This document shows, piece by piece, positions 29,149 through 39,700 of a stretch of 43,500 bases of DNA; within the stretch, counting starts at the first letter, position 1; each line of letters begins with the position of its first letter. This DNA is from Mesostigma viride. Taxonomy: Eukaryota > Streptophyta > Mesostigmatophyceae > Mesostigmatales > Mesostigmataceae. Made by a program: the position numbers and the translations under genes. Under the pieces are notes generated by a model. It saw only the letters and a program-made list of their open reading frames with translations. It was not told the DNA's origin and searched no databases. The DNA is taken from NCBI GenBank assembly GCA_009746045.1, contig RPFO01001678.1:1-43500 (forward strand), in the 5' to 3' direction.

Positions 29149-31433
29149 CGGGACCTAGTGCACGTAGTGACTCACCTCCTGTGCTAGCCACGGATAATGT
29201 GGGAGGCCCGCCTAGCGTGGCCTCGCCGGAGGGTCAGGGTCCTGCCCATGCGCCTCGCCCACCTAGGGACCTGGCTTCAACGGTCACGGCCTTGTGGCGT
29301 GCTCAGGCGCTTAAAGCGAAAGCTGCATCAGGGGTGGCTCAGGTCAAAACTCTCTCACAGGGGGTCAGGCCGGTTAAGTCAGCCTTGTTTCCTACGTGTA
29401 GACCGTGGCAGCTGGTGGCTGTGGACACGCAAGCATCCGTGTCTATTATCTCTCGTCGGGCAGCCACCCTGTATCCAGTGCTAGAGTCGCCGTACAAATC
29501 GGTGACCGACTTTGCAGGCACTTCGGCATATCAAGTTACCGGGATGGTGGTGCTGCCGGTGTTGGGCATTGACACGCCGTTTCACGTCGTGGATGGCTAC
29601 GAGGATGTGGCCTTGCTGGGCGAACCTTTCGTATCATACCCGGGGTTCTCAGTGTCCGCTGACTTGCTGTCAGTCGCGGGGGTGGGCAGCATCCCGCTTC
29701 GCGAGTACCACGCTCCATTGGGGGTGGTGGTCGGGCAGCCCGGCGTCGTGCGGCGCTTACCGATGGCGGCGTTTTCCACACCGCCGCTCGTCCAGTCCAT
29801 CATTCAGCCTCAGGATTGGCACCCGCGCAGCTTCGGCCTCCACTCACACTCACTGGCGGCGGATAGCCCTGTGACGTGGGAGCAACTTGTCCTGGACTGT
29901 CAAGATCCTCTCAAGTTTGCTTTGTGGCGCGACGCGTTCATTCGAGCCAAGGAGCAGTGGCGAGAGCGCGAGGTCTACCGAGGATTGGAGAGTGTGCCAG
30001 CCGGGGCCACGCGGTTGCGGTTGAAGTTCGTGCTCACCTACAAGCCGGACGAGACCAACTCTTCGGTGGTGTTCCGGGTAAGGCCCGTGGTCACGGAGAC
30101 GAAGGGGTCCTCCCCGCTGGACGCCAAGGATCTTTATACCCCTGGGCTCAACCATGTTTCGCATCGGCTACTGACGGTCATCTACTTGGGCAAGCGGAAC
30201 GCGGGCAAGGACTACGGGATGTGGTGCGGTGACTTTCAGCGGGCATTCCTCCACAGCGACGCTGGGGTCGCGCAGCAAACATGGCAAGGCACCCGCTACG
30301 TGGTGAAGGTCCCGGTGGTCTGGCAGGATGGCACCATTGGCAGCGAGTATATCGAGCTGTTGACAGGGGTGGAGGGGCTGCAGAGCTCTCCCATCATCTT
30401 CCGCATTTCCGCGGAGGAGGTCTTGCAGAGCTTAGGGGCCACGTACCATCGCGCGGATCCTAACTTCTTTGTGGTCCCCACCGGCGTCCCTGGCGAGCCA
30501 GCCCTCTTCGTGTGGCATGGCGATGACTTCAAGCTGGTGGCACCTCGCACCTTTGCTACCCAGTTTCTTGCTGCAGTGGCGGCTAAGTTTCCCCTGGGCA
30601 GGGCGGTGGATCATGAGGAGGGTAAACCCGTGGTGTTTTGCGGCGTGCAGTCTACGTTGCAGCGGGATTCGCGTTCTGGCGAATGGGTCATGCACATGCA
30701 GGATAGCCGCAACTATGTGGTTGACCTGCTGGCCGACCTCCCGTCCCCGCTGTTGGCAACCCATGGGCCCTCGGTTAAGGGCAAGCTCGGGTGGTTGGCG
30801 GACACGGTGGCACCTGATTTGGCGGTGCTCGCTCGCCTGCCCGATGATGTGCTGGAAGGACTAGGGTCCATTCATGTTCGGCGGCAGCTGGCCATGACGC
30901 CCGGCATTGTGCTTCGTGGGCTCGATTGCTCACAGCCGGTGCACCTCGAGATAGTGACGGATGCTAATCTAGAGACGCGCACAGTCAGCCAAGTGCGGGC
31001 CCGCATGGGGGCACTGTTCTTTATCAGCAATGAGGGCCAGCCTGGCATGTTGTTAGATTGGTACTCGCGCTTGCACAGCCGCATTGCCACTAGCCCCAAC
31101 ACGGCTGAATGCCGGGGCATTGTTTCAGCTATCTCACATGGCATGTGGCTGCGGTACTTGCTGGGTTGGGTATTTGGCTCGTGTGGGTTCACTCTTCACT
31201 GGACTAGCACGGTGCACACTGACTCACAAAGTTGTTTGGCCTTCCTTGACAATCCCTATGCGCGGTCACAGGACGTTGATTACCTCGTACTCGCTGAGGC
31301 GGCCTCCTGCGTCACGTGTCTCCAGCACATCGCGGATGAGCTCAATCCCGCGGATGCACTCACCAAGGAGGCGCGGGAGGCTGCCCCGCAGTACGCAGTG
31401 TTGCGCAATCGCATGACGATGCAACAACCGTGA
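29115..31433 (+). CDS. C1 ORF B: protease-like, RT, RNase H
   Basis: About 772 codons, probably expressed by -1 frameshifting from ORF A, since no good ATG opens it. At about 100-180 is a retropepsin-like segment (LVAVDTQASVSIIS, later VALLGEPF) in which the usual DTGA/DSGA reads DTQA. The RT has the first Asp in CGDFQRAFLHSD (about 371) and a WHGDDF box (about 468) instead of the usual YVDD. RNase H residues are in VTDANL (613), NTAECRGI (663), VHTDSQS (700) and QDVDYL. It ends with NPADALTKE, typical of Copia elements. Confidence 0.9.
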   Translation: MDGWDEDGVGLTGPSARSDSPPVLATDNVGGPPSVASPEGQGPAHAPRPPRDLASTVTALWRAQALKAKAASGVAQVKTLSQGVRPVKSALFPTCRPWQLVAVDTQASVSIISRRAATLYPVLESPYKSVTDFAGTSAYQVTGMVVLPVLGIDTPFHVVDGYEDVALLGEPFVSYPGFSVSADLLSVAGVGSIPLREYHAPLGVVVGQPGVVRRLPMAAFSTPPLVQSIIQPQDWHPRSFGLHSHSLAADSPVTWEQLVLDCQDPLKFALWRDAFIRAKEQWREREVYRGLESVPAGATRLRLKFVLTYKPDETNSSVVFRVRPVVTETKGSSPLDAKDLYTPGLNHVSHRLLTVIYLGKRNAGKDYGMWCGDFQRAFLHSDAGVAQQTWQGTRYVVKVPVVWQDGTIGSEYIELLTGVEGLQSSPIIFRISAEEVLQSLGATYHRADPNFFVVPTGVPGEPALFVWHGDDFKLVAPRTFATQFLAAVAAKFPLGRAVDHEEGKPVVFCGVQSTLQRDSRSGEWVMHMQDSRNYVVDLLADLPSPLLATHGPSVKGKLGWLADTVAPDLAVLARLPDDVLEGLGSIHVRRQLAMTPGIVLRGLDCSQPVHLEIVTDANLETRTVSQVRARMGALFFISNEGQPGMLLDWYSRLHSRIATSPNTAECRGIVSAISHGMWLRYLLGWVFGSCGFTLHWTSTVHTDSQSCLAFLDNPYARSQDVDYLVLAEAASCVTCLQHIADELNPADALTKEAREAAPQYAVLRNRMTMQQP

Positions 31434-31812
31434 GCCACACAGGGTTACGGCTCGGGCGCTTTATGAATACAGCCATAACTCACCCTGTGTTGCTAGCATT
31501 CACGAGTATCTTGGTGGTAGTTTTTCTTTGTTTGTCCTGACCATACCCTAGCCACGTTGGACGGTGCCTTGGGCTCGTCGGCGGGTCACTGGTCCTAACA
31601 AATGGGTCACCTTTTGTCTGGTGGCATAGGTGGTTTTGTCTCGATACTTATTACATCACTATTCATGTGTGATCACAAGGGCGCGGGTCGATACCGTGGT
31701 GATTTTGACGGCCTTGAGGCCCCCTTGAGTTCCCTACCTTATAGGGTTTTGTATGGTCTGCATTTGATGTAATTATTTTGATAATTAATCAAAGAACAAA
31801 AGAGTATGTCGG
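31434..31812 (+). other. C1 3' untranslated region
   Basis: Non-coding stretch between the ORF B stop and the right LTR. It contains TTTATGAATACA at 31460-31471, complementary to the leader. A weak purine-rich tract (AAAGAACAAAAGAG, about 31791-31804) lies shortly before the LTR. I see no other feature. Confidence 0.6.
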
Positions 31813-32161
31813 AGTTGAGTAACTCTAGAGCCCTAGGATCTGGCTCTAAGTTCCCCATGTCCGTCCGCACGCCTTCCGCTAGCGTCCGCTAAGCCGCCGG
31901 CTATAATCCGGCGGTCCGATGCGGTCGACCGGTCTAAGGGCGGCGCCTAGGGCCGGCGCCACCTAGGCCCCAGTCCGGGGCCTTATCCGGGGACCTCGGT
32001 ACGGACAGCTAGCTTGTCCCACGGTTACGGCTAACCGGATAGGGTTTGCTGGCTAAGACATAAACCAGTGGTTGGCCAGCTCCGACAGCAGTTCTCTGTG
32101 TTCACCTTATCCCAAGCTCAACGTGACTGACCGCCATAGCTGAGCCGGTCGGGCTTTAACT
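31813..32161 (+). repeat. C1 3' LTR
   Basis: 349 bp, one difference from the left LTR, ending TTTAACT and followed by the target duplication GCCAG (32162-32166). Confidence 0.93.
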
Positions 32162-34436
32162 GCCAGGCATCATTCCGGGATTGCAGCGAGGCAGTCCATA
32201 CACGGTGGAACGAGGCTATGGGCTGGAGCCGAGGTTTGTGGCTACTCTACCAAGGACGCCAAGCATGCCGGTGGGCTACAATGGGTCGCCGATTGAGGGA
32301 TCCAAGGTGGGAATGCCGGTGCAAGCGCAGGTGGAGCTCAAGGACAGGTATACTGCTGACGGTGGGCTTGTTGACATCAACCAAGCCTATTGGAAATATA
32401 AGACTTGGCTGCACCAGCAGTATATCGTCACGCATAACCAGCTGCCGAAGTCCTTTGAGATGGACAACATCCCAATGTTTTTCTCGGGCAACACGCAAAA
32501 GCTGGTGCAGCGGTGGGTCACAGGCTACCATGAGGTGGCGCTGAAGACAGGAAGATCCGATGTGTGGTACAGGCGCGACCAACAAGGCTTGCCGGACTAC
32601 CAACACGTGGTATTTGACGTCGACCCTGCCGAGGAGCTGTGGGAACTGCTGCGCGCCAAGTACGCCCACTCCTCCACCAAGGCGGAGGCGGAGTGGCATG
32701 ATTTCAAGGTGGGGGACAAGGAGTCGCCTGACGCCACGATGGACCGCCTGGAGGTCTTGCGGGATGAGGTCCCGACATGGACGGAGGCGGAGGCGTGTGA
32801 GAAGTGGCTCAAGGCGTTGGGTCCAAAAGCTGCCATGATCCCACAACCTCGATTTGGTTGTCACTGGGACCTGGCCCAGCTGTGCACGGAAGTGCATGCA
32901 TTCAACCGGCGACAGGCACGGGGTCTCGGACCGGACCTAGTGGAGCTGGTACGCCAAGAAGTCGCCCAAGCACACAAGGGTAACAGGGTGGGTGGCGCGC
33001 AATCAGGCGGTGGAGGGTCCAGCGGTGGAAGGGGTGGACCAAGCAGCCGGCAGTTTGGGTCGCAGGCGGACAAGCCAGCCAGCGCGGGGGGCGACAACAC
33101 GGCATCCAGCAGCACCGGCCAGGCGACGGCTGACCCGCACAAGGCATGTTGGATCTGCGGGAAGCCAGATCACGTGAAGCGGGCCTGCCCAGCCCAGTGC
33201 AAGAAGGAGCACGCGGCTGGAACGCCCGCCCATGCTCCGGCAGGGTGCAAGTACCCAGTGGTCACCAAGACCGTGCAAGCACATGCAGCGGCCATGGTGG
33301 CGGCCGACAGCACGCCAACAGAGCAGGCAGCTGAGGTATCGGCAGCGCCGGCGTCACCCAGCCAACCGAGTGGGCAGGCGGCGGGGATGGAAGCGTATGA
33401 CGCGTATACGCTGGTGGAGCAACCCGACTTGTTCTGGGCTCCTATCCATGCCGTCGAGGTCCAGGCAGCTACCCGAGGCAAGCAGGCACGGGCATTGCCG
33501 TCGTTCCTACCAACCACGGGAAATGGTGAGGGGGGGCCACCCCAGCTTCCTGCATCGTTCCCGGCAGGTTCAACCGGCGGTGAGTCATCGCTGCTGGAGC
33601 ACCCGAACTCCGAGCAGCGGCGCAAGCTGCCACCATTCTTGCCAGTGGATGGAGTGATTGATGCTCCCTTGTTTTCTGCCAGGCAAGTGATTGATGGCTG
33701 CGGGCAGCGGGGCATCACGTTGGTGCACCAAGCAGCTGCGGCACTGCAGCGGTGCGCCGACAGCCTAGACGCACGCACATTGCCGGTGGCGGAAACTGCG
33801 CGGCGGGTCACCATGCCAGTTATGCCGGCAACCCCGGCAGACGTCCCAGCACCAACCATGCCCCGGGAAGCAACCCGCGAGGAGCGGATGTCACGGGTGC
33901 CGAGGACAGTCACGGTGACAAAGCACCCTGATGGGTCCCCGGCTATCGCTTTCCAGGCAATCAGCGAGGACGGCACTTGTTGGGGCCCTATGGTGTGCCC
34001 CAGCGCAAAGTCCGTCACCAAGCTGGATGGCGGAGCCGGGCCGCTCGTGATCACCATGGAGCTGGCCAAGATGTGTGGTGCGACCCGTGAGAACGGCGGG
34101 CTCATAGACAGCACCGTTCTCGTGGAGGGATGGAAAGGGCCAGCGGCGCGACCCGATGCAATGACTTCCATGCTGATCAACGTCATCCTCAACCCCACGG
34201 ACCCAAAGCAGATGGCCTGCGTGGCTGTGCCGGCCTTGGTGGTCGACAGGTGTGGGTATGCAGCCCTTATCGGGATGGACGTCATGTATCGCCTCGGGCT
34301 CATAATTGACCCTTGGCTGGAGGTTGCGACCTACCGCCGTGATTGGCAGGGGGAGGGGAAGCAAAAGGCGCTTCTTCCCATTCAGTGCAGCAGCGACCCG
34401 GCGCGCCGGAGCCTAACCCGCAGGGGGTGGTGTCGC
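32162..34436 (+). pseudogene. gag-pro: G3 Gag core and protease
   Basis: The Gag frame resumes after C1 (RGSPYTVERGYGLEPRF) and stays open to TAG near 34437. Capsid homology to G2 covers about 32330-32930. The CCHC knuckle CWICGKPDHVKRAC is at about 33147-33188. Then come the linker shared with G2 (LFWAPIHAVE; TRGKQARA) and the protease at about 34015-34310 (VTKLDGGAGPLVIT; YAALIGMDVM). The active-site motif reads DGG where G2 has DSG, which probably disables it. Gag, knuckle and protease are in one frame here, unlike G2. Confidence 0.85.
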
Positions 34437-35020
34437 TAGACGCGTGTGTGGCTGCAGTGGTGTCGCCCGCCAGCATAGAGGTGGAGCCAGGGGATGCGGC
34501 TGAGAACTGGGGGGGGGGCGTGTGGCCGGACGCGCAAGCGGTGCACATGGCGCAAGCGGCTAGCGACAAGCGCGCGCGCGATAGGCACCGGTGTGTGCTG
34601 CCTGCGGCGTTGCCAGCGCGGGATGCGCAGAGGCAAAGTTGGCTTGCCCAGGTTGCGCCCCTGCCATGCCTGCGCGATGTGCGTGCACGGGTGATGGCGG
34701 CATGTCAGGCACTGCCCAAGGGTGCTGGGGGGAAGCGGCGCCAGCCGGGTGCGATCACGCCGTACCCCGGCTTTAGCGCAGAGGTGCTGGAACGCATCCC
34801 GGACTTCGGGCGTGCCACCGTCGTGCTGGAGCTGTTCGCAGGTATGGGTGGCGGCATAGCCGGTTTCCTGAGCAGCGGGGGGGTATGCAGCATGCAAGCT
34901 CATTGCGGTGGAGGCATCGCTCACCGCCAGGGCGGCATATTTGCACCACTGCGCTATCTTGTCGCAAGCATACCCAGCACAATTTCCTCCATCCGCCTGG
35001 GCTGATGTCTTCGGCGAGGG
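34437..35020 (+). pseudogene. G3 Pol fragment with start of C5 methyltransferase
   Basis: After a frame change near 34425 the open stretch (ACVAAVVSPASIEVEP) leads to methyltransferase motif I ATVVLELFAGMGGGIAGFL at about 34815-34872. A further frame change near 34890 continues the homology (SLTARAAYLHHCAILSQAYP, then AQFPPSAWADVFGE, against AQFPPSAWRDPFGE in G2) to about 35020. The catalytic Cys region is missing, so no enzyme can result. Confidence 0.82.
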
Positions 35021-35469
35021 CGGGTGGTCCCACGCGGAATGGGGTAGATTTTTGCAAGAAAAAAACGCTAATTTCAATCGTCCGAAAACCGGACATTGCG
35101 CCGAAATTCTTGCCGAAAATTTGGCAGCCGAGCGAATTTTTCGCCGGACGGACTTTGCGCCGAAATTTTTTGTCTGCCGTGCTTCGAACTCAACCGACTC
35201 CTGCTGTTGCGTGCACTTTGTCCGATGCCTGCAGGCCACGCACGAATTTTGCGACCGAAATATGACGACTAGACAAGTTTATCGACGACCTACATCGATC
35301 TATTGCCACTTTTGAAGTCCTTGGCTTGCTAGCAGCTTTTGATTATCAATGCCGGGAACAAAATTGCCGAAATTTTTTATTGAATCAGTACATATATGTG
35401 CACATGTCCGTAATTTTATCATTCGCAATTTTGACATTGTCGGAGTATTTGACAACTTAGGCATTGCGC
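35021..35469. other. Unassigned stretch with GCCGAAATT-type repeats
   Basis: No coding frame is supported. Degenerate repeats of (T)TGCGCCGAAATT and GCCGAAAATTT occur at 35095-35170 and again near 35370. The palindrome-like ACATATATGTGCACATGT is at 35390-35407. Confidence 0.4.
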
Positions 35470-36072
35470 CTAGAAAAAGGTGCCCCATCCGTCGATGTCA
35501 AAATCGCCGAAGGAGTACACTCCCTGGTACTGGTCTCCCCTGTAGTTGGGAGGCTCGCCTGTATACATTTTGGTGTTCCACTTGGCCCCGCCGTTCTCCG
35601 CAGCAGCCAGGAACTCCTGCTGGGCCTCGGCCCTCAGGCGCATCATTGATACATTGGGAGAGCCCGGAATTTCCGTGCTCTCCACCACCACTCTCGCCTG
35701 ATTGTCAGGCACGCATTGGTAAGCAGGGTTCAAATCTGAATCGGGTGGCACCAGATCGATCATGCCATTGCCGAACGCAATGACACCTGCACCCCACTGT
35801 GCAGAAGGTCCGAGCAACTCTACATCAATTCTGATGTTTGCAGCGTGCTCATTTTTGTCGACCATCACATAGGTATGCTGAGAACCGAAAATATTGCTCT
35901 GCTCCATTTGTGACAGTGTTAAATTTCGGCAAGGTTGGCTGCTTGCAATCGACAGGAAATTGGTGACCCCGACAGCCAGACGCGCAAGGGTTATAACTGC
36001 AGGTAGAACCCAAAATTTGTCGATAAGGAGTAATGGAAGGGCACGACCACCAGTCACTAGTATTCGCTTCAC
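35470..36072 (-). CDS. Hypothetical protein, possibly incomplete
   Basis: 200 codons from ATG 36072 to a TAA at 35470. The first ~45 residues hold a hydrophobic stretch (LLLIDKFWVLPAVITLARLAVGV) that could be a membrane anchor or unspliced intron. The rest is well-mixed, protein-like sequence (FGSQHTYVMVDKNEHAANIR, then WGAGVIAFGNGMIDLV) ending in an aromatic/Gly-rich tail (YSFGDFDIDGWGTFF). I recognise no family. No relation to the adjacent retroelements is visible, so it could be the exon of a host gene or of an uncharacterised transposon. Confidence 0.4.
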   Translation of the reverse strand: MKRILVTGGRALPLLLIDKFWVLPAVITLARLAVGVTNFLSIASSQPCRNLTLSQMEQSNIFGSQHTYVMVDKNEHAANIRIDVELLGPSAQWGAGVIAFGNGMIDLVPPDSDLNPAYQCVPDNQARVVVESTEIPGSPNVSMMRLRAEAQQEFLAAAENGGAKWNTKMYTGEPPNYRGDQYQGVYSFGDFDIDGWGTFF

Positions 36073-36225
36073 CGGACACCTTTTTCAGCTTCCGGATAAA
36101 ATTCAGCAAGAGCAGCGGCGATTAGATACTAAATATTGCGTTATTGGTTCGTACCGTACCCAGACAAAAATTGTACTAGTGACGCAATTGTACTAGGCGG
36201 AATGACAACTGCGCCCGGCAAATAA

Positions 36226-36442
36226 GTATTTATTGCTCCAACCCCAAAAAACTTGTTCCGGAGCTGTTCGAAGCGAAGAGCAATGGAAGGGATCGGACCC
36301 GAGCCAGATTTGAGTGCGGAACATGATGGCTGGCCTACCTCACTCCGAACATTAATGTGGACCCGGGTTCGAATCCTGTCAGTGCTATTCGCTTCGAACA
36401 GTTCCGGAACGATTTTTTTTGTGGGGGTGGAGCAATAAATTC
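36226..36442. repeat. Foldback element with tRNA-like B boxes in both arms
   Basis: The arms 36226-36282 and 36386-36442 are inverted copies (TTATTGCTCCA, TTCCGGA, TGTTCGAAGCGAA) with small gaps. Inside, the plus strand has GGTTCGAATCC at 36366-36376, an exact polymerase III B-box consensus. The minus strand has GGTCCGATCCC at 36289-36299, at the mirrored place. No full cloverleaf folds by eye. The flanks 36073-36225 and 36443-36704 are AT-rich and otherwise empty. Confidence 0.55.
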
Positions 36443-36727
36443 TCGACATGCAGAAACAAATGTCGAATAGATTGTGCAAAAAAATATCGAAATCCTTATC
36501 ATTATTTAAATATACAGCATAAAATTATGTTGCAGTAAAAAATAACTGTTAATTGAAGGCCGCAAAAAATTATCAACTACCCTTAAACTTGACCACAGAA
36601 AGATCTCGAAAAATATATACAATATATGCGGCCACCTTTTTACACCCTACTGAAGCCCCACTCTAAAGATATAATACGAGCCGAAACTAGGGCGTCGTCT
36701 ACCCGCAGCGAGACCCCAATTTCTTGT

Positions 36728-39700
36728 TTAAGTCGGTGCCGGCCCCTCCGGGGCTTCATCCTTGATCACCAGCGTAGTAAGCCACTTGTCGAGCTCCTTG
36801 CTCATCCTGATGTCGGCACACATTCCGTCGCTGCGCACGCGTGCTTCTAGCCGGAGAGCCGGAGCGACGCAGAGATAGCAATTCACAAGCTCGGGCTGGC
36901 GTGACGGTGGCCAATCCTCAACGTTGAGCGTGAAATGCAGGGGGTCATGCTTATCCCGCTTCCAAATCCGAACGGGAAGAATGCCGTTCCCGGCGAGGAA
37001 CAGCTCCTTCTCCCGTCCGTTCCGGCCCTCGACCCACCTCTCGAAGTTCTCGTCTAACACGATCGGCCCGGCTTCGCTTACAACCTCAGCCAACCAGAAC
37101 GGGTGGATGGGATCGTGATCCGTGTCCTTGTCCGATGGAACTGCCACATAGTCGTGGAGTCTCATCTGCCGGCCCATCGCCTCCCGCTTGTCCTTCAGCT
37201 GCTCCCCCCGCGTCACCATGCGAACCGGAGGGTTGGGCTGGCTCGGTGGCAGCAAACGGACAGTTTTCATCGAGCTTCCTGCATCATTGAACTCGATGAT
37301 AAACGACCACTCGCTTAGACATCCCTCAAACCGCCCAGCCAAACAGGGCGGACAGTAGCAGGAATAGCGCCTAATCATCAAAAGGCCAGGGTCGGACTTG
37401 TCCAGTCGCCACCAATGCGCCTTCTTGATGCCAGGCACCTCCTCAACCTCCGCGCGTCGGCCGGACTCGACGTCCTGTCATCAAATAGTTAGGACAAAAA
37501 GAATACCGTTCAAATTAGCAAAATTGACCAAAAACCAATAAAACAGGGTATAGCTGCAGAGAGACCCCTTAAAAAAAAAATTAACGACAAGACATCAAGT
37601 GATCAAAATTCGACACAGGGTATAGCTGCAGAGAGACCCCATTCGAATCATAATAACAACGTACGACAAGATATAAGTGATCAAAATTCGACACAGGGTA
37701 TAGCTGCAGAGAGACCCCATTCGAATCATAATAACAACGTACGACAAGATATCAAGTGATCGAAATTCGACACAGGGTATAGCTGCAGAGAGACCCCTTC
37801 ATACCGATAGAACAAGCGAAATTTCATACCTAAAAGAAAAGCAACCCATTGACAGTATATAGGGTCTCTCTGCAGAGATACCTTTATTGGGTTTGAATTT
37901 TTATAGAACAGCGGCAGTTGACGTCTTAAAACCTGAAATAACACAAATTCCGTACCGGGGGTAAAAGGAAGAAGTGGCGAGTGACGTTCTCGGCCCGCGC
38001 GCGGGCCGACTCCCTGCTCGATGTCTTGCCGCCCTGCCAGTTCTGGTTCAAGTAGGCGACTAGCTGGTGGGTCTCAAGTATGTGCTGGTTTTCGGGAATC
38101 CTCTGCATTTCCCTCAAGACGCACTTGCACTTCGCTCCTTGACCATCCACCTCCCCCTTCCCATGCTGCTCCCCCATGTAGTGGAACTCAAAGGCCTGCA
38201 GGTCGGGATCCCCCATGAGCAGACCGTTAATCTGGTTAATCACGTACCTGGACTTAAACTGCACCGCGCAGTTGTCCGAGCACATGTACAGGTTTCGCAC
38301 CTCTACCCCTACTTCTACCCGCAGGGTTTCCAGAATCTTGCGAAGAGCGTATACGAGTGCGCGCTCGCCCCGCTTGATACTGGAATCCCCCAGGAAAAAG
38401 AAGACGCGCTTTTCCAGCTCGCCGTTGAGCCGATAACGCACGATCATGGGCATCAGGATGTGGCTGCGCTTGTGGAAGTACTGCGACTGCAGTTGGACGT
38501 AGCTGCTGTTCTCGTAGTTCTCGGCCCAGTCGCCGTGCACGAGCACGTCCCCCTCTCTCAGATTCTTCTCCCGATCCTTGATTGTATCCGCCTGCGACCA
38601 GGCCGTAAAGCAGTGCACGGTGAACTTGTCCCACATCTTAAGAATCTCGTCCCGCAGCTCAGCTGGGGTGGACCTCATTTGGACTTGCTCGGGCCGCTTC
38701 ACCTTCTTCGCCGCCCTGCCATCGGTCTCGCCCTGTTTCGCAAAGGTCCGCAGACAGTTTCGATTTGCAATAAAATCGCATTTCGATAAGATAACTGCAA
38801 CTCACAAAGGGTCTCGCTGCAGCTATAGGTCACAAAAAAAAAAGTCAACAACATATTAACGGAGAAATAAAATCGAAACCAACTCACATTCACCCGTCGG
38901 GTCACAGTCTGCTCCACCATCTCGAACTTGAACCAATTCAGAATCTCCGTGGAATTCTTGTCCCGATCACACTGCACCCAGTTATTATGGATGCCGCATG
39001 ATTCCTCAGGACAGAACCCCTCCACACACGCCATCTTCAGTATGCGGTGAACCCTCTCCGTCCTCGGCACCCCATCTTCGTCCTCCACCAGCCTCTCAGA
39101 AATGTCGAGGTCTTCCAGGTCCCGTCCCCGCCATTCATCTTCCCCCTCCCCCTCTTCCATCCCCCGCCCATTCCGCCCCCTTCACGCAGCCCGTTATCCC
39201 TGCCGTCAGTCTCGGCGGACACCGGGCAGTGAAAGTGCTTGATCCAGTCCGTCGAGTGAATGGCTTTCCACATTCCGCAAGTACCGTCCGGCTCTCTGTA
39301 CTTGGAGCATCCCGCACACTCCGCGCCACACTTGCAGTTCTTGCCGTGGTTCGCATTGGAGTGCTTGGTCCACGCCCCCATGGCCGACTGCATGGTGACG
39401 TGCTTCTCACACGCGCACAGGTTCCTCTCCTTCCACTTGCCCTTGATGCAATCGGGCGCGTATTTGCAGAAGGTCGTGTAGCCCACGTGAATGCCCACGT
39501 CCTTATCATACTGGTTACTCCTTTTGTTCCAGTACGCATGCTTTTCGAGAAAGTGATTGTACATGTCCTCCTTGGAGGTCATGTAATAGCGCGCTCCCTC
39601 AACGGCGACGAGCACCCCGTGATTGCCACGACCCTCCCTGCTGTAAGTGCGCTTGACATCCTTCATCTGGGAGGAGGCGCGCGACTCATCATCGTGCATC

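Larger units (their letters stand above)
25997..32161 (+). mobile_element. C1: complete Copia-type retrotransposon
   Basis: 6165 bp with 349-bp LTRs that differ at one base, a 5-bp target duplication (GCCAG) and two long open frames, so it is young and possibly active. The LTRs do not start TG or end CA: they read AGTTGAG...TTTAACT, with AGTT/AACT as inverted ends. No TGG-type primer site follows the left LTR. ORF A carries Gag and integrase; ORF B carries a protease-like segment, RT and RNase H. Confidence 0.93.
23737..35020 (+). mobile_element. G3: truncated relative of G2, split by C1
   Basis: A plus-strand Gypsy element with a probable 5' LTR, leader, Gag, protease and the start of a DNA methyltransferase like that of G2. 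C1 splits it at 25992-25996/32162-32166. Homology to G2 stops at about 35020, shortly after the PSAW motif that follows methyltransferase motif I. RT, integrase and the 3' LTR are absent. Several frame breaks show that it is old and inactive. Confidence 0.8.

Noticed and set aside
36361-36385. Functional tRNA gene from the exact B box
   Set aside because: No matching acceptor strand or anticodon arm could be folded by eye in the preceding 70 bases.
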